From Pyxicephalus adspersus (taxonomy: Eukaryota; Chordata; Amphibia; Anura; Pyxicephalidae): a stretch of 64,000 nt of DNA. The translations under genes were made by a program, and so were the position numbers. The notes under the pieces are model-generated. The model was not told the origin of the DNA, did not search any database, and worked only from the letters and a program-made list of their open reading frames with translations. The stretch spans positions 47,835,626-47,899,625 of the forward strand of contig NC_092868.1 in the NCBI RefSeq assembly GCF_032062135.1, in the 5' to 3' direction. Below, one piece after another: positions 42,785 to 53,399 of this stretch (positions within the stretch are counted from its first letter, which is position 1; every line of letters starts with the position of its first letter).

Positions 42785-43429
42785 ACTTATGCCTATTACT
42801 GCGTATAGTGTAAGTAAAGTCTTGTTTTGGCGTGGCACATCATTACTAAATTCAAATACCATTTTTAGTCCTGAGCATTCAGTAATGGGAGGAGGGCATC
42901 CATTACACCCATAATAATGAAACAAACAATATAAACTCCTGCTTGGATATTCCTTTTGTAAAATATATTATCACAGATTGATTGAACGACAAACTGAATA
43001 ACGGCTGACCAGCTTTGCACAAGGCTGCCACCTCGGTACACATCTTCAAACAAAATTTGTGCAGCCAAAACTGACTTGTATAAATAATGGATCCCAACTT
43101 CTCCCATTTACTTAAATCAGAGAGGTTTGGACCATGGTTGGGCATGTGGAAGAATCCTGCAGCTTGCCATGGGTCTGAAATGGCCCTTGATAATTCATTA
43201 TCCATCACAATTTTGTAATAAATTTTATTCTTTTATCTGCCAATATTGCATTCAGCCAACATAAATATTCCATTGTTTGGTCTTGTAATGTGAGCAGACA
43301 GTCAGTAAGTGAGGACAAGCAGTCTCATACAAACCTCCTAACACTATGGATTAGGAAAAGCCTTCACCCGGTAGCAGCACCCAGACCCAGGACCCAAATC
43401 CTCATCCTATAGTATCAGATAGATCTAAG
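42785..43429. other. no recognised feature
   Basis: Minus-strand frames of 80 and 101 codons overlap here in different phases and lack motifs. Confidence 0.3.
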
Positions 43430-43720
43430 AAGAAGCGAAAAAATAACATTTCATTCTGGCACAGCGTATAATTTAATAAGAGTGCTCTTTGACGGCAGAG
43501 AATTTCCCTCAATCACGCCTGTTGTATCTGATTACCTGCCGATGACGCAAAGCACACTTGAAATTCCCTGGTTCCAAATGTCATTAGTCGTCGGTTGTTT
43601 TGTCTCCCAGGTTTTTGAATCCTGGACACCTTCCTCTATCTTCAGGCCTAAATCGCATTACAGGGCGGTGCAGAGGGAATATTTTCTGGCTTCTAGGAGG
43701 AAATATTTTAAAACTTGATT
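43430..43720. other. repeat-poor island, candidate conserved non-coding element
   Basis: GCACAGCGTATAATTTAATAAG, TTTGACGGCAGAG, TCTGATTACCTGCCGATGACG and GTCATTAGTCGTCGG: non-repetitive with CpG-containing words unusual for the window. No motif-bearing frame. Confidence 0.25.
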
Positions 43721-44105
43721 TGAAAAGATTTGATATCAGATTGGGGCAATGTACATTTCAAGGAAAATTAGTTCAGCAATATACTGTGTTTATGTTAAAA
43801 CTGAAAATATCAGGCTGTAGGTGACCTCGGGGACAATGGGAGCTGCTACATCCACAATACTGAGAGATGTCGGGTGAGGAAAGTATCAGACTTGTTTTTA
43901 TTATTACTATACAGAAAAAAAAGCACTCTTACTGAACAAAGAAGTTTATAAAAATAAAATACAACTATCATTTACTGTGACACCCATATTTCTGTGCGCT
44001 CTAAATTCCTGCATTCTCTCTCGCAACCATGGCCTGTCTATATGCAATGGCTACAAGGCATTTGGGGCGTTAGGTTTTTCTATATTGTGTGTAAATTCCC
44101 CCACC
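43721..44105. other. no recognised feature
   Basis: No supported gene or repeat family. Confidence 0.3.
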
Positions 44106-44234
44106 TACTAGATTGTAAGCTCTTCAGGGCAGGGTCCTCTCCTCCTGTATCACTGTCTGTATTAGTCTGTCATTTGCAACCCCCATTTAATGTACAGCGC
44201 TGTGTAATATGTTGGCACTATAGAAATCCTGTTT

Positions 44235-44276
<42 letters not shown>

Positions 44277-44285
44277 CATAATAAA
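44106..44285 (+). mobile_element. SINE-B with (AAT)n tail
   Basis: TAGATTGTAAGCTCTTCAGG, GCAGGGTCCTCTCCTCCTG, ACAGCGCTGTGTAATATGTT and TCCTGTTTATTAATAATAAT, then a long AAT run. Confidence 0.8.
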
Positions 44286-44920
44286 CGGGGAACTATTCTT
44301 GCACCATGTGCAGGAATAGATCACTGATGGGCCTGTAGGACAGGGAGACAACTGAGTATCACATTTGGGTAAACAATTATAGTGTTGTCTCTCTGTAACA
44401 GGAAGTGACTGAACAAGAACTTTTCGCAAGACCACCTGGTATTATTTTAGGGATCAATTCCAGATAAAACTTTGTTTTTTGGCGTTGCATATGAAAAGAA
44501 AGGGTTTCTTTTTGTTGTGTATGTACCTTTTGGGAAACTTTTTTCTTATTTCCCTTCTGGACAGGAAGGGATAAGAAATCACTCCAATGGGAATACATAT
44601 GAAAAAGTGTTGCTGGTCACATGTTGCAGTTGTGGTCTGAATGTGTTAGAACCAAAGTCTCAGCTTATTTGTGTTTAATACACAGAGGGATTAAGCTTCT
44701 GAAAAGCTAGATTTGGAAGGCTCAGTGCACTTATAAGCTGCTGAGCAACATTTTACCTACCAAGCTGTACTTTTTTGGAGATGCACGGATAGATCCTTAA
44801 GCCCCTGCCTTCATTTTGGCTTTAGAAACCCAGTGGCTTGTAGTGTGAGATGGTTGTAGGCCATGAGACCCCTTTAATGATTGGACATTGATGAAGCCAA
44901 GACCGGTATTTGTGTAACCC
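44286..44920. other. no recognised feature
   Basis: No supported gene or repeat family. Confidence 0.3.
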
Positions 44921-45164
44921 AGAGCTTCTCAAACCTGTCTGACATGGGGGATCTCTTGAAATAAGTTTTAGGTCTCAGGGAACCCGTAAAATAATTACTA
45001 TATCCACAGCCCAGAGTACATTAGTGTGGTGGTCAATGGGAATAATACTTATTACATTACTGGCCATTGGGAAAAATGTCACCCTTACAGATATCCAAAA
45101 AGATCATTGGTGTCACCTTAACTGACCTGAGAGGTGCGAATTGCTCACTGGTTGAGAAACACTG
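44921..45164 (-). mobile_element. hAT-E element
   Basis: CAGAGCTTCTCAAACC at the left and GGTTGAGAAACACTG at the right are the terminal inverted repeats. The interior has CTATATCCACAGCCCAGAG, TTAGTGTGGTGGTCAATGGG, TGTCACCCTTACAGATATCC and GACCTGAGAGGTGCGAATTG. A stray second copy of the right end, CTGGTTGAGAAACAGG, lies at 45,225-45,240. Confidence 0.8.
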
Positions 45165-45237
45165 GATCAGAAGAAAGAAGAATAGGGATGCTACCTGTCA
45201 CGTGACTACAACATACTACTTGACCCTGGTTGAGAAA

Positions 45238-45436
45238 CAGGCCCCAATTTAATAAAGCTCTTCAATGCTGGAGAGGATACACTTTCATCAGTGAAGCTGG
45301 ATGATCCAGCAAACCTGGATCATCCAGCAATGTTTTCAATTCTGGACCAGATCCATTCCAGGTTTGCTGGATCACACTGTTTCACTGATGAAAGTGTATC
45401 CTCTCCTGCCATGGACAGCTTTAATAAATCTAGCCC
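45238..45436. mobile_element. foldback MITE, family C
   Basis: GCCCCAATTTAATAAAGCTC and CAGCTTTAATAAATCTAGCCCC at the ends. The arms contain GGAGAGGATACACTTTCATC, AGCTGGATGATCCAGC and TTTGCTGGATCACACTG. The left arm has a short internal duplication (GGATCATCCAGCAA). Confidence 0.75.
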
Positions 45437-45939
45437 CACACTGGTGTTTACCATCATCTAGTCAAAAATACTGCATTTTTATATTCTTATCCAAAGTCTT
45501 AAATACTTATGAATTGTGGTAGCGTTAGTGGTGCCACATTCAAGTAATTCTTTCATAGGTGTCACATTGATTAGTTGTTTCTACGGGCCCTACATCATTA
45601 TACAGCAAAGTAGTTATATAGGGGCTGGAATGTGGCGGGCAATGAGAAGATCGACCAAGAAGTGTATTGGATGCTGAAGGCTCTTTATCAATACGATGCA
45701 GATCATTGGTGACATTGGCTGAATATGTATGTATTGTTTTTTTTTTTAGATAGGGCACTTTAAAAAAGCAAAAACATTTATTTTAGGATGCACTCTGATC
45801 TATGGAGTCAATATCATAACAAAAAGGTCCCAACTGATAACACAACACCATCTCGACCCGGGGGCATTGACCATGTTTTATGTATGCCATCCTGCAAATA
45901 TTTTCTTATACTCTTCCGGAAGCTATACAATTCTTCTTT
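45437..45939. other. no recognised feature
   Basis: A minus-strand 72-codon frame (45,540-45,758) resembles nothing that I can name. Confidence 0.3.
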
Positions 45940-46620
45940 TCCATCCGCCACTAAAATAACATGAATCTGCAGAATTTTAATCCCAGGCCAACTGCAACCC
46001 CTTTCCGAATTGTTCCAGTTTTGCTTTTGGGGATTAAGGCGGATTGTGGGACCCCCGTGGCTACAGATGGATTAATTTGATCACATTAAAATTTCATTCT
46101 AGCATTGTGATTATACAGAGCAAAAAAAAAACAAAACAGAAAGCCGTGTCCGATTTATTTTTTTCTCCTGTCTTATCTTGTTATTGTTTTAGCCTGATGT
46201 GGTGGCACCTTGCAAAAAAACAAAGCGTCCCCTTATCGGAGATAAGAGGGCAAGGTCGCGGCTGATCTAATTTGAAAGCCACTTGCTTGCCGTGTATGAT
46301 TACTCCTTCTGCTGCATGTCACGCTATGTGAAATCATCCCTCTTACAGACACCCGCCAATAGAACTTAGTAAATTAAGCGGGTTCTTAATTGTCATATCC
46401 GTCGTCAAGGCAACAAAGAAAGGGAAAAAAGCATGTGCACAGTCAATTCAACGTCTTTTGCTTTTATTTCTCTGTATCTTTTGCAGCCAGCATCATTTCT
46501 TTTTAATGTTCTCTTAGCTCCGCTTTCAACTCATGCAAATCATGACGCACCCTCAGGGCTTCCCAGACCCTGATTTGCTTATTCTTTCAACTTAAAGGGA
46601 CTTTGCGCTTTCTTAAAAAA
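45940..46620. other. repeat-poor island, strong candidate conserved non-coding element
   Basis: Nearly 700 bases without listed repeats. It holds CCTTATCGGAGATAAGAGG (two opposed GATA cores), GGGCAAGGTCGCGGC, GTAAATTAAGCGGGTTC, TTAATTGTCATATCCGTCG and CTCATGCAAATCATGACGC (an octamer ATGCAAAT). It has more CpG and more factor-like words than neighbouring sequence. No coding signal was seen. Confidence 0.3.
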
Positions 46621-46871
46621 ATCTTGCAACTGTATTTCAGTTTGCTTAGCTGTGAATAAATCTGCCTCTGGTAACGCTTAAAAAAAGAAAAACATAACAA
46701 TAATATGCGAATGGTTTTTATTCTTATTGCTGCATGTAAGGAGGTTTCTGATTTGAGCTCAACTCCCATAAAAAAGCAAAAAACAAACATTTCTCTACTT
46801 CTTACACGTCTAAATAAACCAGATTCCTGATTATGTGCCCATAATTGTAGTCATGTGCCAGGTAGGGTTCC

Positions 46872-47140
46872 CAGTTCTCTGAGCTCTCAGCCAGGGTTCT
46901 TCCAAAGCTTGCTAGGGGTTCCTTGAGCAATAAGCAGTTTGTGCCTCTCAGGTCAGTTTAAGTGACACTAATGATAATTTTGGCTATCTGTTGGCATTCT
47001 TCCCATTGGCCAGCAATGTAAGAAGCACTGACCACCATGCTAATATACTGGGAGCTGTGGCTATAGTAATTATAGCTAGGGGTTCCTTGAAGACCTGAAA
47101 GTTTTTCGAAGGTTCCACCATGTTAAAAAAGCTTATCTAT
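46872..47140 (+). mobile_element. hAT-E element
   Basis: CAGCCAGGGTTCTTCCAAAG, GGGGTTCCTTGAGCAATAAG, GTTTGTGCCTCTCAGGTCAG, GCCAGCAATGTAAGAAGC, GACCACCATGCTAATATAC and GGGGTTCCTTGAAGACCTG are in consensus order. The ends are eroded. Confidence 0.7.
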
Positions 47141-48634
47141 AAAGGGTTGTTTCAAGGCTGACACAGACAATGCCTATTGGCTGCTAAAGACGTCCATCAT
47201 ATTATCCCCAGTTAATCTTTGCAGAGTCCTGAATTCCTCCATTGGCCATGCCAAGGTGGCAGAATCATTGACTGGCCTGGAGTGCTGCTTCTGATTACCA
47301 ACCTCCACTACCAAAAAGAAGGGCCATGTATTGTTATATGATAATGGGAGAAATTGAGTTCATAGAAACATAATGCTTGGTGTGTGTTAATGCCTAGGAC
47401 CACTGCGGGTGTAAATGGCAGTGGGATTTTTTTCCTGGAATTGAACTTTAAAGAGAACCAGTCCTGCTGCATTTGTGCAAGAATTAAACATCCAGTCTAT
47501 CATTATTGTGTTCTTTACTTTATTACAAATGTAATACAAAAATATCCCCCCACCCTTACTCAGCTTGTTCCATGGTAATGGTGCCCTGTGGACATAGAAC
47601 AAAGAAAGGAGCTCTGTCTTCCTATCAGCATGTTCTTTGCTGTGCAGCACAACTGATTATCTGATTGCGTTGCTTCTTCCTTTTCCAGTCTGAACTCTGC
47701 TGTACAGGGACTACAAGAGTCTGATACCATTTTGCATTCTGGTACCTAAGCTATGCACAGCTGTCAAATTTATGTCCCTCAAAATGATGTTTTTTAATTG
47801 TGTCCAGTGACTCTAGAACAAATGTAGAGGTCATTCTATTGACCATGCAATGCAAACAGCAATACAAACCTAACTGCATGCAAATGTGCACAAAGTGGTT
47901 CCTAACTGCCCCTATACAGTGGAATAGGAGCAGTTGGGTGTGTGGTTGAGCATACCGTGCTGACTGTTGTGCCTCATTTGATAAAATAACCCCAGATTCA
48001 CTAAGCTCAATGGCTGTTGTGTTAATAGTTCCCATAGGTCTACTATTGGCGCTCTTCAGCCCTATATAGGAACCTCATTAATTTTGGAACACAAATTCAA
48101 CATGAGAAATTCTAATAAATTCTCCTTTGTCTCTCTCTGCGTGTAATCAGAGCAGCCTCGGTCTACAGCCATTCTTCTCAAAGGTAAAATGATTTCCTTT
48201 TAGGTCTTGCAATATTATCCCAGCAAGTAGCTGAAAGTGACTCCCAGCTCTTCTAGAGAATAGGCGGTAGCGCTGCCCTCCCATTGTCATATTCTTCTCT
48301 GTTTGCAATGCTGAAAACACAGAGAAAATATAATTACTATATTGACAAGCCATGTAAGTGCCTGAACAACGATCCCAGAATCCTGCAAAACAAGAGGTAT
48401 TCAGCAATGGAATATATTCAAATTTAAAGCCTGTAATTATCACCGTTTAAAGGATTAAGACATTTTACAAAATAAAAGGGAAGTTATTGTGTTTTTATGA
48501 AACAGAGAAATGAACACTTTAGATGGGAGAACTGCTAGATAAAACATTTTGGGTAGGAGGAAAAGAAATTAGTTTTCTTTTGGGTGTTTTTTCTTGATTT
48601 TTGTACAGAAACTGGGAAAAAAAGGTATTGTCAG
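47141..48634. other. no supported gene; scattered MITE-like phrases
   Basis: AACTTTAAAGAGAACCAGTC (47,444) resembles the start of a common frog MITE, but no matching end was found. The rest of the interval shows no recognised feature. Confidence 0.3.
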
Positions 48635-49205
48635 TAGTGTAGGTCGAATATCTCTCTATCTGATTCAACAGCTATTCGATCGAATAGGGGGATATTGTTC
48701 GGGTGTCGAACTCGAACACCATTAAAGTCAATGGGAGGAAAATTTTACAGGATTGTGTAGAACTACAAGAGCAATCAGGGGAGCAGAGCAGACAGCTTCG
48801 CTCCCCTGATTGCTCTTGCAGCCCTTTACTAGTTGTATGTTTCCCTATCCAAGAAGACAGGAATCCTGTGTTCCTGGATAGAGAAACTCTATCCAGGAAT
48901 AGGGATGAGCGTGAATGCCTCTGGCATTCCCGCAAAAATTTTCTCGAACTTCCGATGGTTCCACGAAATTTCGGCGAACCGATTTCACAAGACCATCAGA
49001 ATATCGAGGAAATTATAACAGGAGGATTCCCAGGATTACCTGGGAATCCTCCTGTTTGGAATCCCTGGGGCACTGGAGGTTATTTAACCTCTAGTGCCGG
49101 GGATCCCACACTCTTCTCAATGAATGCAGCCATGGGTCTATCCAAATTTGAACAGCCATATTCGGGTTGAATATAAGGACAACCCGACTTTGAACACCAA
49201 CACTA
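48635..49205 (-). mobile_element. multi-hairpin hAT MITE (family I), copy 1
   Basis: The ends TAGTGTAGGTCG and CACCAACACTA are flanked by an exact 8-bp duplication, ATTGTCAG (48,627-48,634 and 49,206-49,213), which is the hAT signature. The 571-bp body is a chain of hairpins: 48,766-48,818 (19-bp perfect arms), 48,871-48,899 (13-bp arms, loop AAA), a short GAATGCC-TCT-GGCATTC hairpin near 48,914, 49,017-49,056 (18-bp perfect arms, loop ATTA), and an imperfect one at about 49,061-49,106. No transposase is present. A 155-codon open frame across it is incidental. It is inverted relative to copy 2 at 54,670. Confidence 0.85.
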
Positions 49206-49419
49206 ATTGTCAGTTCATAAACACAGGAAAGACCCTTGTTCCACATGAAAAGGCAATTAAATTTAACAATTGAACAGGGCACCTGTCATTGTTACAGAAG
49301 ATAAAACAATTGATAAGTTTAGAAACAATATAGTAATAACAACCACATACAGGCATTGTAATAATGTAACCTATCTGGTTTGTAAAGATTATCTGACACA
49401 CATACATATATATTTATAC

Positions 49420-49995
49420 ACACTTCCATCCCACCCTACTCAATAATCTCCTCCCCTCATTCCTTCCTTCCTACTATCCTCTCTGGCATTCCTACTCCTC
49501 CTTTAATTTTCTACTTCTTCCCTCTCTTCATAACCCTATATATTATCTTATCTTTTTCTTCCTCCTTCTTTATTTCCTTCCTTCAGCCCTTCCTTCACTT
49601 CTTCCTTCCTCATTTACTTCTTCCCTGCCTTTCTTCCTTTTTCTTTTTTCCTCCCTTACTTCTTTCCTTTCTGTTTTCTTACTTTTGAGTAGGTTTGGCA
49701 ATGATTAGAACCTGATCACCTTTTTCCTACCTACCTTATTTTTTCCTTCCTTCTGTTCTTACTTTTCCTCCCCCGATTTTTCTTTCTTTCTTTCTTCAGT
49801 CCTTCCTACATCCCTTTCACTTCTTCCTCCCTTCCTTCTTCCCCTTCATCTTCCTTCTCATCTTTAATCTTTCCCTAATCCATTCTTCCTCACTTACCTC
49901 TTAGCTTGCTTCCCTTTCTTCTCCTCTCTTACTTCTTTCCATTCTAGTCTCTTAGTTTTGGGTAGATTTGGCAAGTATTAGATCCTAATCACTAT
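49420..49995. repeat. polypyrimidine (TTCC)n-rich tract, duplicated with 273-bp period
   Basis: Almost pure C/T on the plus strand, with CTTCC and TTTCT words. A boundary sequence, CTTACTTCTTTCC...GTAGGTTTGGCAA, occurs at 49,651-49,718 and again at 49,924-49,993, so the tract is two diverged tandem units. Confidence 0.8.
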
Positions 49996-50844
49996 TAAAT
50001 TACTTGCAGCCACTTCCAATGTACTCCAGTGATGGCTGCCAGGCCATTCCCGAGGCAGATTTCAACCTCCAAATGACTGTGTTCAGGTTTTCCCAGACAG
50101 TAAAACTATTGTTGATGCTGCAACATAAAAAACAATTTCAGGTGATCTATTTACAACTTGCAGCTATTTTTGAAGAACCCTTTAGTGTTCCAGCAAGTCA
50201 GTACCCTTCTGCACAAAGTCATGGTTTAATGATTTGGATCTGTAGAAAACTGCACAGAGCCCTAACTTCAACTCCTTTAAATTTGGGATGGATTGAAATG
50301 CTGATTTTAAGCCAGATCTCCTTGTCAAACATCAGTATCTGACTTTAAAAACACTATTTTGGCTAAATGGGCACCATTTTACCCAGAAACTCTCCAAAAA
50401 AAAACATACTTACCTGCCTGTTTTTTAAGTTTTTTTTAAGTACGCTGAGCTGTGATGCTTGCATGTGCCAGGTATCCCAAAGTCTCCCAGGGCTGCCAGG
50501 ACTAAATGAACATTACATCATTCCAGCCTGGTCAATCAAAATGGCTCAAGATTGGGATCTTGGAGGAGGGCTGGTTGATGGTTTTATCTGTGACGGAACA
50601 AGTGCAGGAGAGCGTATTTACAAAAATTGCATTGGTAAAGTTATTTTAATGCAGGGACCACACCTGTTACCTTCTGCAATATAGGACATGCCTGGTTGCA
50701 AATTTTCATTTTTAGGGTTTATTTCTACTTTGTTATATCTGACTTTATTAAGTGGTCTGAAAAAATGGAAGTGTTCGGGGGTCAGGTAATTGACAGAGCA
50801 ATAACGTTACGTCTCCAGGTCTCCTCCTACACTCATTTTAAAGT
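49996..50844. other. no recognised feature
   Basis: Frames of 112 and 105 codons (50,004-50,342 and 50,367-50,684, plus) have no recognised domain. Not called as genes. Confidence 0.3.
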
Positions 50845-51238
50845 AGTGTTTCCCAACCATGGTTCCCTGGAGCCCTAGGGTTCCTCCAGAGATTGCTAAG
50901 GGTTCCTTAAACAGTGACCAATTTGTGCCTCTCAGGTTAGTATTGATCTCATCTTTTTGGCTTTCTGTAAAGGGAAAATTCTTCCCAATGGCCAGCAATG
51001 TAAAAGAGACAATTACCCCCACAATATTGTACAGTAAGATGTGGATATCGTAATTATAAAAGGGGTTCCCCGATTGTAAGTTATTAAAAGGGTTCCTCAT
51101 GTTGAAAAAGGCAGCCCCACAGTATAATAAAGGAACACAAAGAAGAATCCTCAAACCCAAAATATGTTTTTTTGCCCATGGCTGACCTGAAAGTTTTCTC
51201 AAGTAGTTTCCTCCATGTTTAAAAGGTTGAGAAATTCA
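50845..51238 (+). mobile_element. hAT-E element with probable target duplication
   Basis: AGTGTTTCCCAACCATGG at the left and AAGGTTGAGAAATTCA at the right. TTTAAAGT (50,837-50,844) and TCTAAAGT (51,239-51,246) fit a slightly decayed 8-bp duplication. The 3' part is longer than in other copies: the GGGTTCCTCATGTTGAAAAAG block is followed by about 70 unrelated bases and then a second TTTCCTCCATGTTTAAAAGG. Confidence 0.8.
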
Positions 51239-51639
51239 TCTAAAGTGTCTTGATCCATCATTGTAAAGTAAGTATACAAAATAAGCTGTTTTAGAAGCAG
51301 ATTTGTTGCATGACATATTTGGTTCTCTTTACCCATATCTAGGCCCGAACATTTGCCTTCCTCATCATAATCCATCAATACATTTATTACAGTTCAGATG
51401 ATTTTTCTGTAACCGACAGAACAACCCACCGGTGACAGGAGAATTCAGCAATAAATTACAGGGCAATGTGATGGGAGACCCTACATAGCAGCAAGCTCAT
51501 TAAGCACAGAGAAGATTCTGTTGATTTCAGCAACCAGAAATTATACAAGGTAGCAAAATGAAATAAATATTTGATGATCAGGCTTATTAAATTTCCTCTG
51601 ATATTATGGTCGCAACTAAATATGCAGTGGGAGCTTAAG
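51239..51639. other. no recognised feature
   Basis: No supported gene or repeat family. Confidence 0.3.
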
Positions 51640-52110
51640 CGCAGTCCAGGGAATGAGGCTTTCATAGCTCGGATCCTATCTAGCCAATCAGAAGGCTCCT
51701 GCTGAGACATGTCACGCTACGACTAAATTACATTGTTTTTGTGTTAGCTTGCTGCTAGCATTAAATTATAGCAACATATTCCGCTGCTTTAATATCGTAT
51801 TGAGCTTCGGTTATCGGCACAATGCAACCTTATTCTGTATAATTATGAGGCGTGGGGAGGAAAAAAAAAATAAAGAAGCTCAAACCGCTGGAAAGGCATA
51901 AAAAGGATGTGGGCGATGTAAAAAGGACGCTTTTGTCTTTCATGCTAACCGACTGTATGCCAAACAAGAAGCTAAAAGGGGAAAGGGGCACTTTAGCTCA
52001 GGTTTAAAAGCGACAGCAATATAAAAAGTCTGTTTATTTCTTTGCCAGCAGGAAATCCTTATAAAAATTTTAAATCAACAACCTTTTATTTTTTTTAACT
52101 TGGAGAGAAA
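51640..52110. other. repeat-poor island, candidate conserved non-coding element
   Basis: Contains CTAGCCAATCAGAAGG (CCAAT-type), ACTAAATTACATTG, GCTAGCATTAAATTATAGC, GTATAATTATGAGGCG, GGATGTGGGCGATG and CAAACCGCTGG. Complexity is high with no repeat family. A gene-like frame is absent. Confidence 0.3.
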
Positions 52111-52349
52111 ATAAAGGCTGCAATCAATCAGTAATTTACTAAAGCTATGCAGAAAATAATGGCAGCAATATGCTAAGATGTGTGAGTTTTTTTAACTGAG
52201 TTTGTTATCTTATCTTTTAGTGATTTAAGCATTAAAAATGTTCAGGTGCTTCTTATTTCTTGATGATTTATTTTTTGGGAATTTAGGAAGTTGCCTGATT
52301 TGGCATGATGTCCCAAGTTTAAAATGTATGGACTAATGTATTGCTTGGT
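52111..52349. other. no recognised feature
   Basis: Spacer before the 59-bp array. Confidence 0.3.
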
Positions 52350-52952
52350 TGGGGTACAGTCATATCTTGTGTATTATTATGATTGTACATTCTTATTGTG
52401 CGGCACAATACAGTACAGGCATACATTGTATACTGCTGTGATTCTACACTCTCATTGTACAGCACAATACAGTACAGGTATATCCTACATCTCACTGTAA
52501 TATACAGCACAATACAGGCATACATTGTATAGTACTGTGATAGTACAGTCCTATTGTACAGTACCATACAGAACTGGTATACATTGTATCCTGCTGGGAT
52601 TGTGCACTTATTGACCAATATAGTGTACATTCCCATTCTACAGTACAATATTGTACCGGAATACCCAGCATCCTATTGTGGTTGTATATTCTCATTGTTT
52701 AGTGCAGTGCACATGCTCATTGTATAGTACAATACTCTACGAGAATATCCTGCATCCGATTGTGATTAAACTTTAATATTGTACTGTACAATATGGTACA
52801 CACATACACTGCATTTCACTATATTTGTACACTCCTATTGTACAATATAATGTACATTTCCATTGTACATAGTACATCATGGTACATCCATACCTTGTAT
52901 CCTGCTGTGGTTGTACAGTACAATACAGTAAAGGCATTACTTGTATCCTGCT

Positions 52953-53399
52953 CAGGGGTGTAGTGGGGCGGGCAGGGGTGGGAATGCCGTGCTCTCACTT
53001 TTTACGGGAATGAGCACACGTGCCCACTCTTATTTTGCAAAGACTTCTTTGGTGGTCTGCGGCTCTGGCCCGTCTGTCCCCCCCGCGCAGGGTCAGGAGA
53101 AGGACCCTGCTGGAGGGGTTCACTGGCCAGAGCCACGGACCATGTCCCCCATACGGATCACAGTCTCAGGGAAGTGGGTGGGTTGTCTCTTTGAACACAA
53201 CCCACCCAGCTCAGACCTGTCATGGGAGAGTGGGTGGGTTCTGGTATCATAACGTCACTATGGGAGAAGTTTCTTCCCATTTAAGTGACACATAGGCAGG
53301 GGTGTAGTGAGGCGGGCATGTTTACATAACAATGATGCGCATGCGTGCTTGCCAAGGATAGTACCGGAACCCTCTTCTTTTTTTTTGACTATGCTCCTG
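52953..53399. mobile_element. hAT-type MITE inserted in the 59-bp array
   Basis: Starts CAGGGGTGTAGTGGGGCG and ends GACTATGCTCCTG; inverted, the end reads CAGGAGCATAGTC. An exact 8-bp duplication, ATCCTGCT, lies at 52,945-52,952 and 53,400-53,407, cut from an array unit. The start sequence recurs inside at 53,297 (CAGGGGTGTAGTGAGGCGGG), so the last 103 bp alone have both termini. GC content is much higher than in the flanks, and overlapping frames of 91-103 codons are incidental. Confidence 0.85.

Noticed and set aside
48703..49170. 155-codon open frame
   Set aside because: It lies wholly within the multi-hairpin hAT MITE and spans its hairpins.
52941..53295. Two overlapping frames of 91 and 103 codons with proline-rich peptides
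   Set aside because: They fall in the GC-rich hAT MITE, where stops are rare in all frames.
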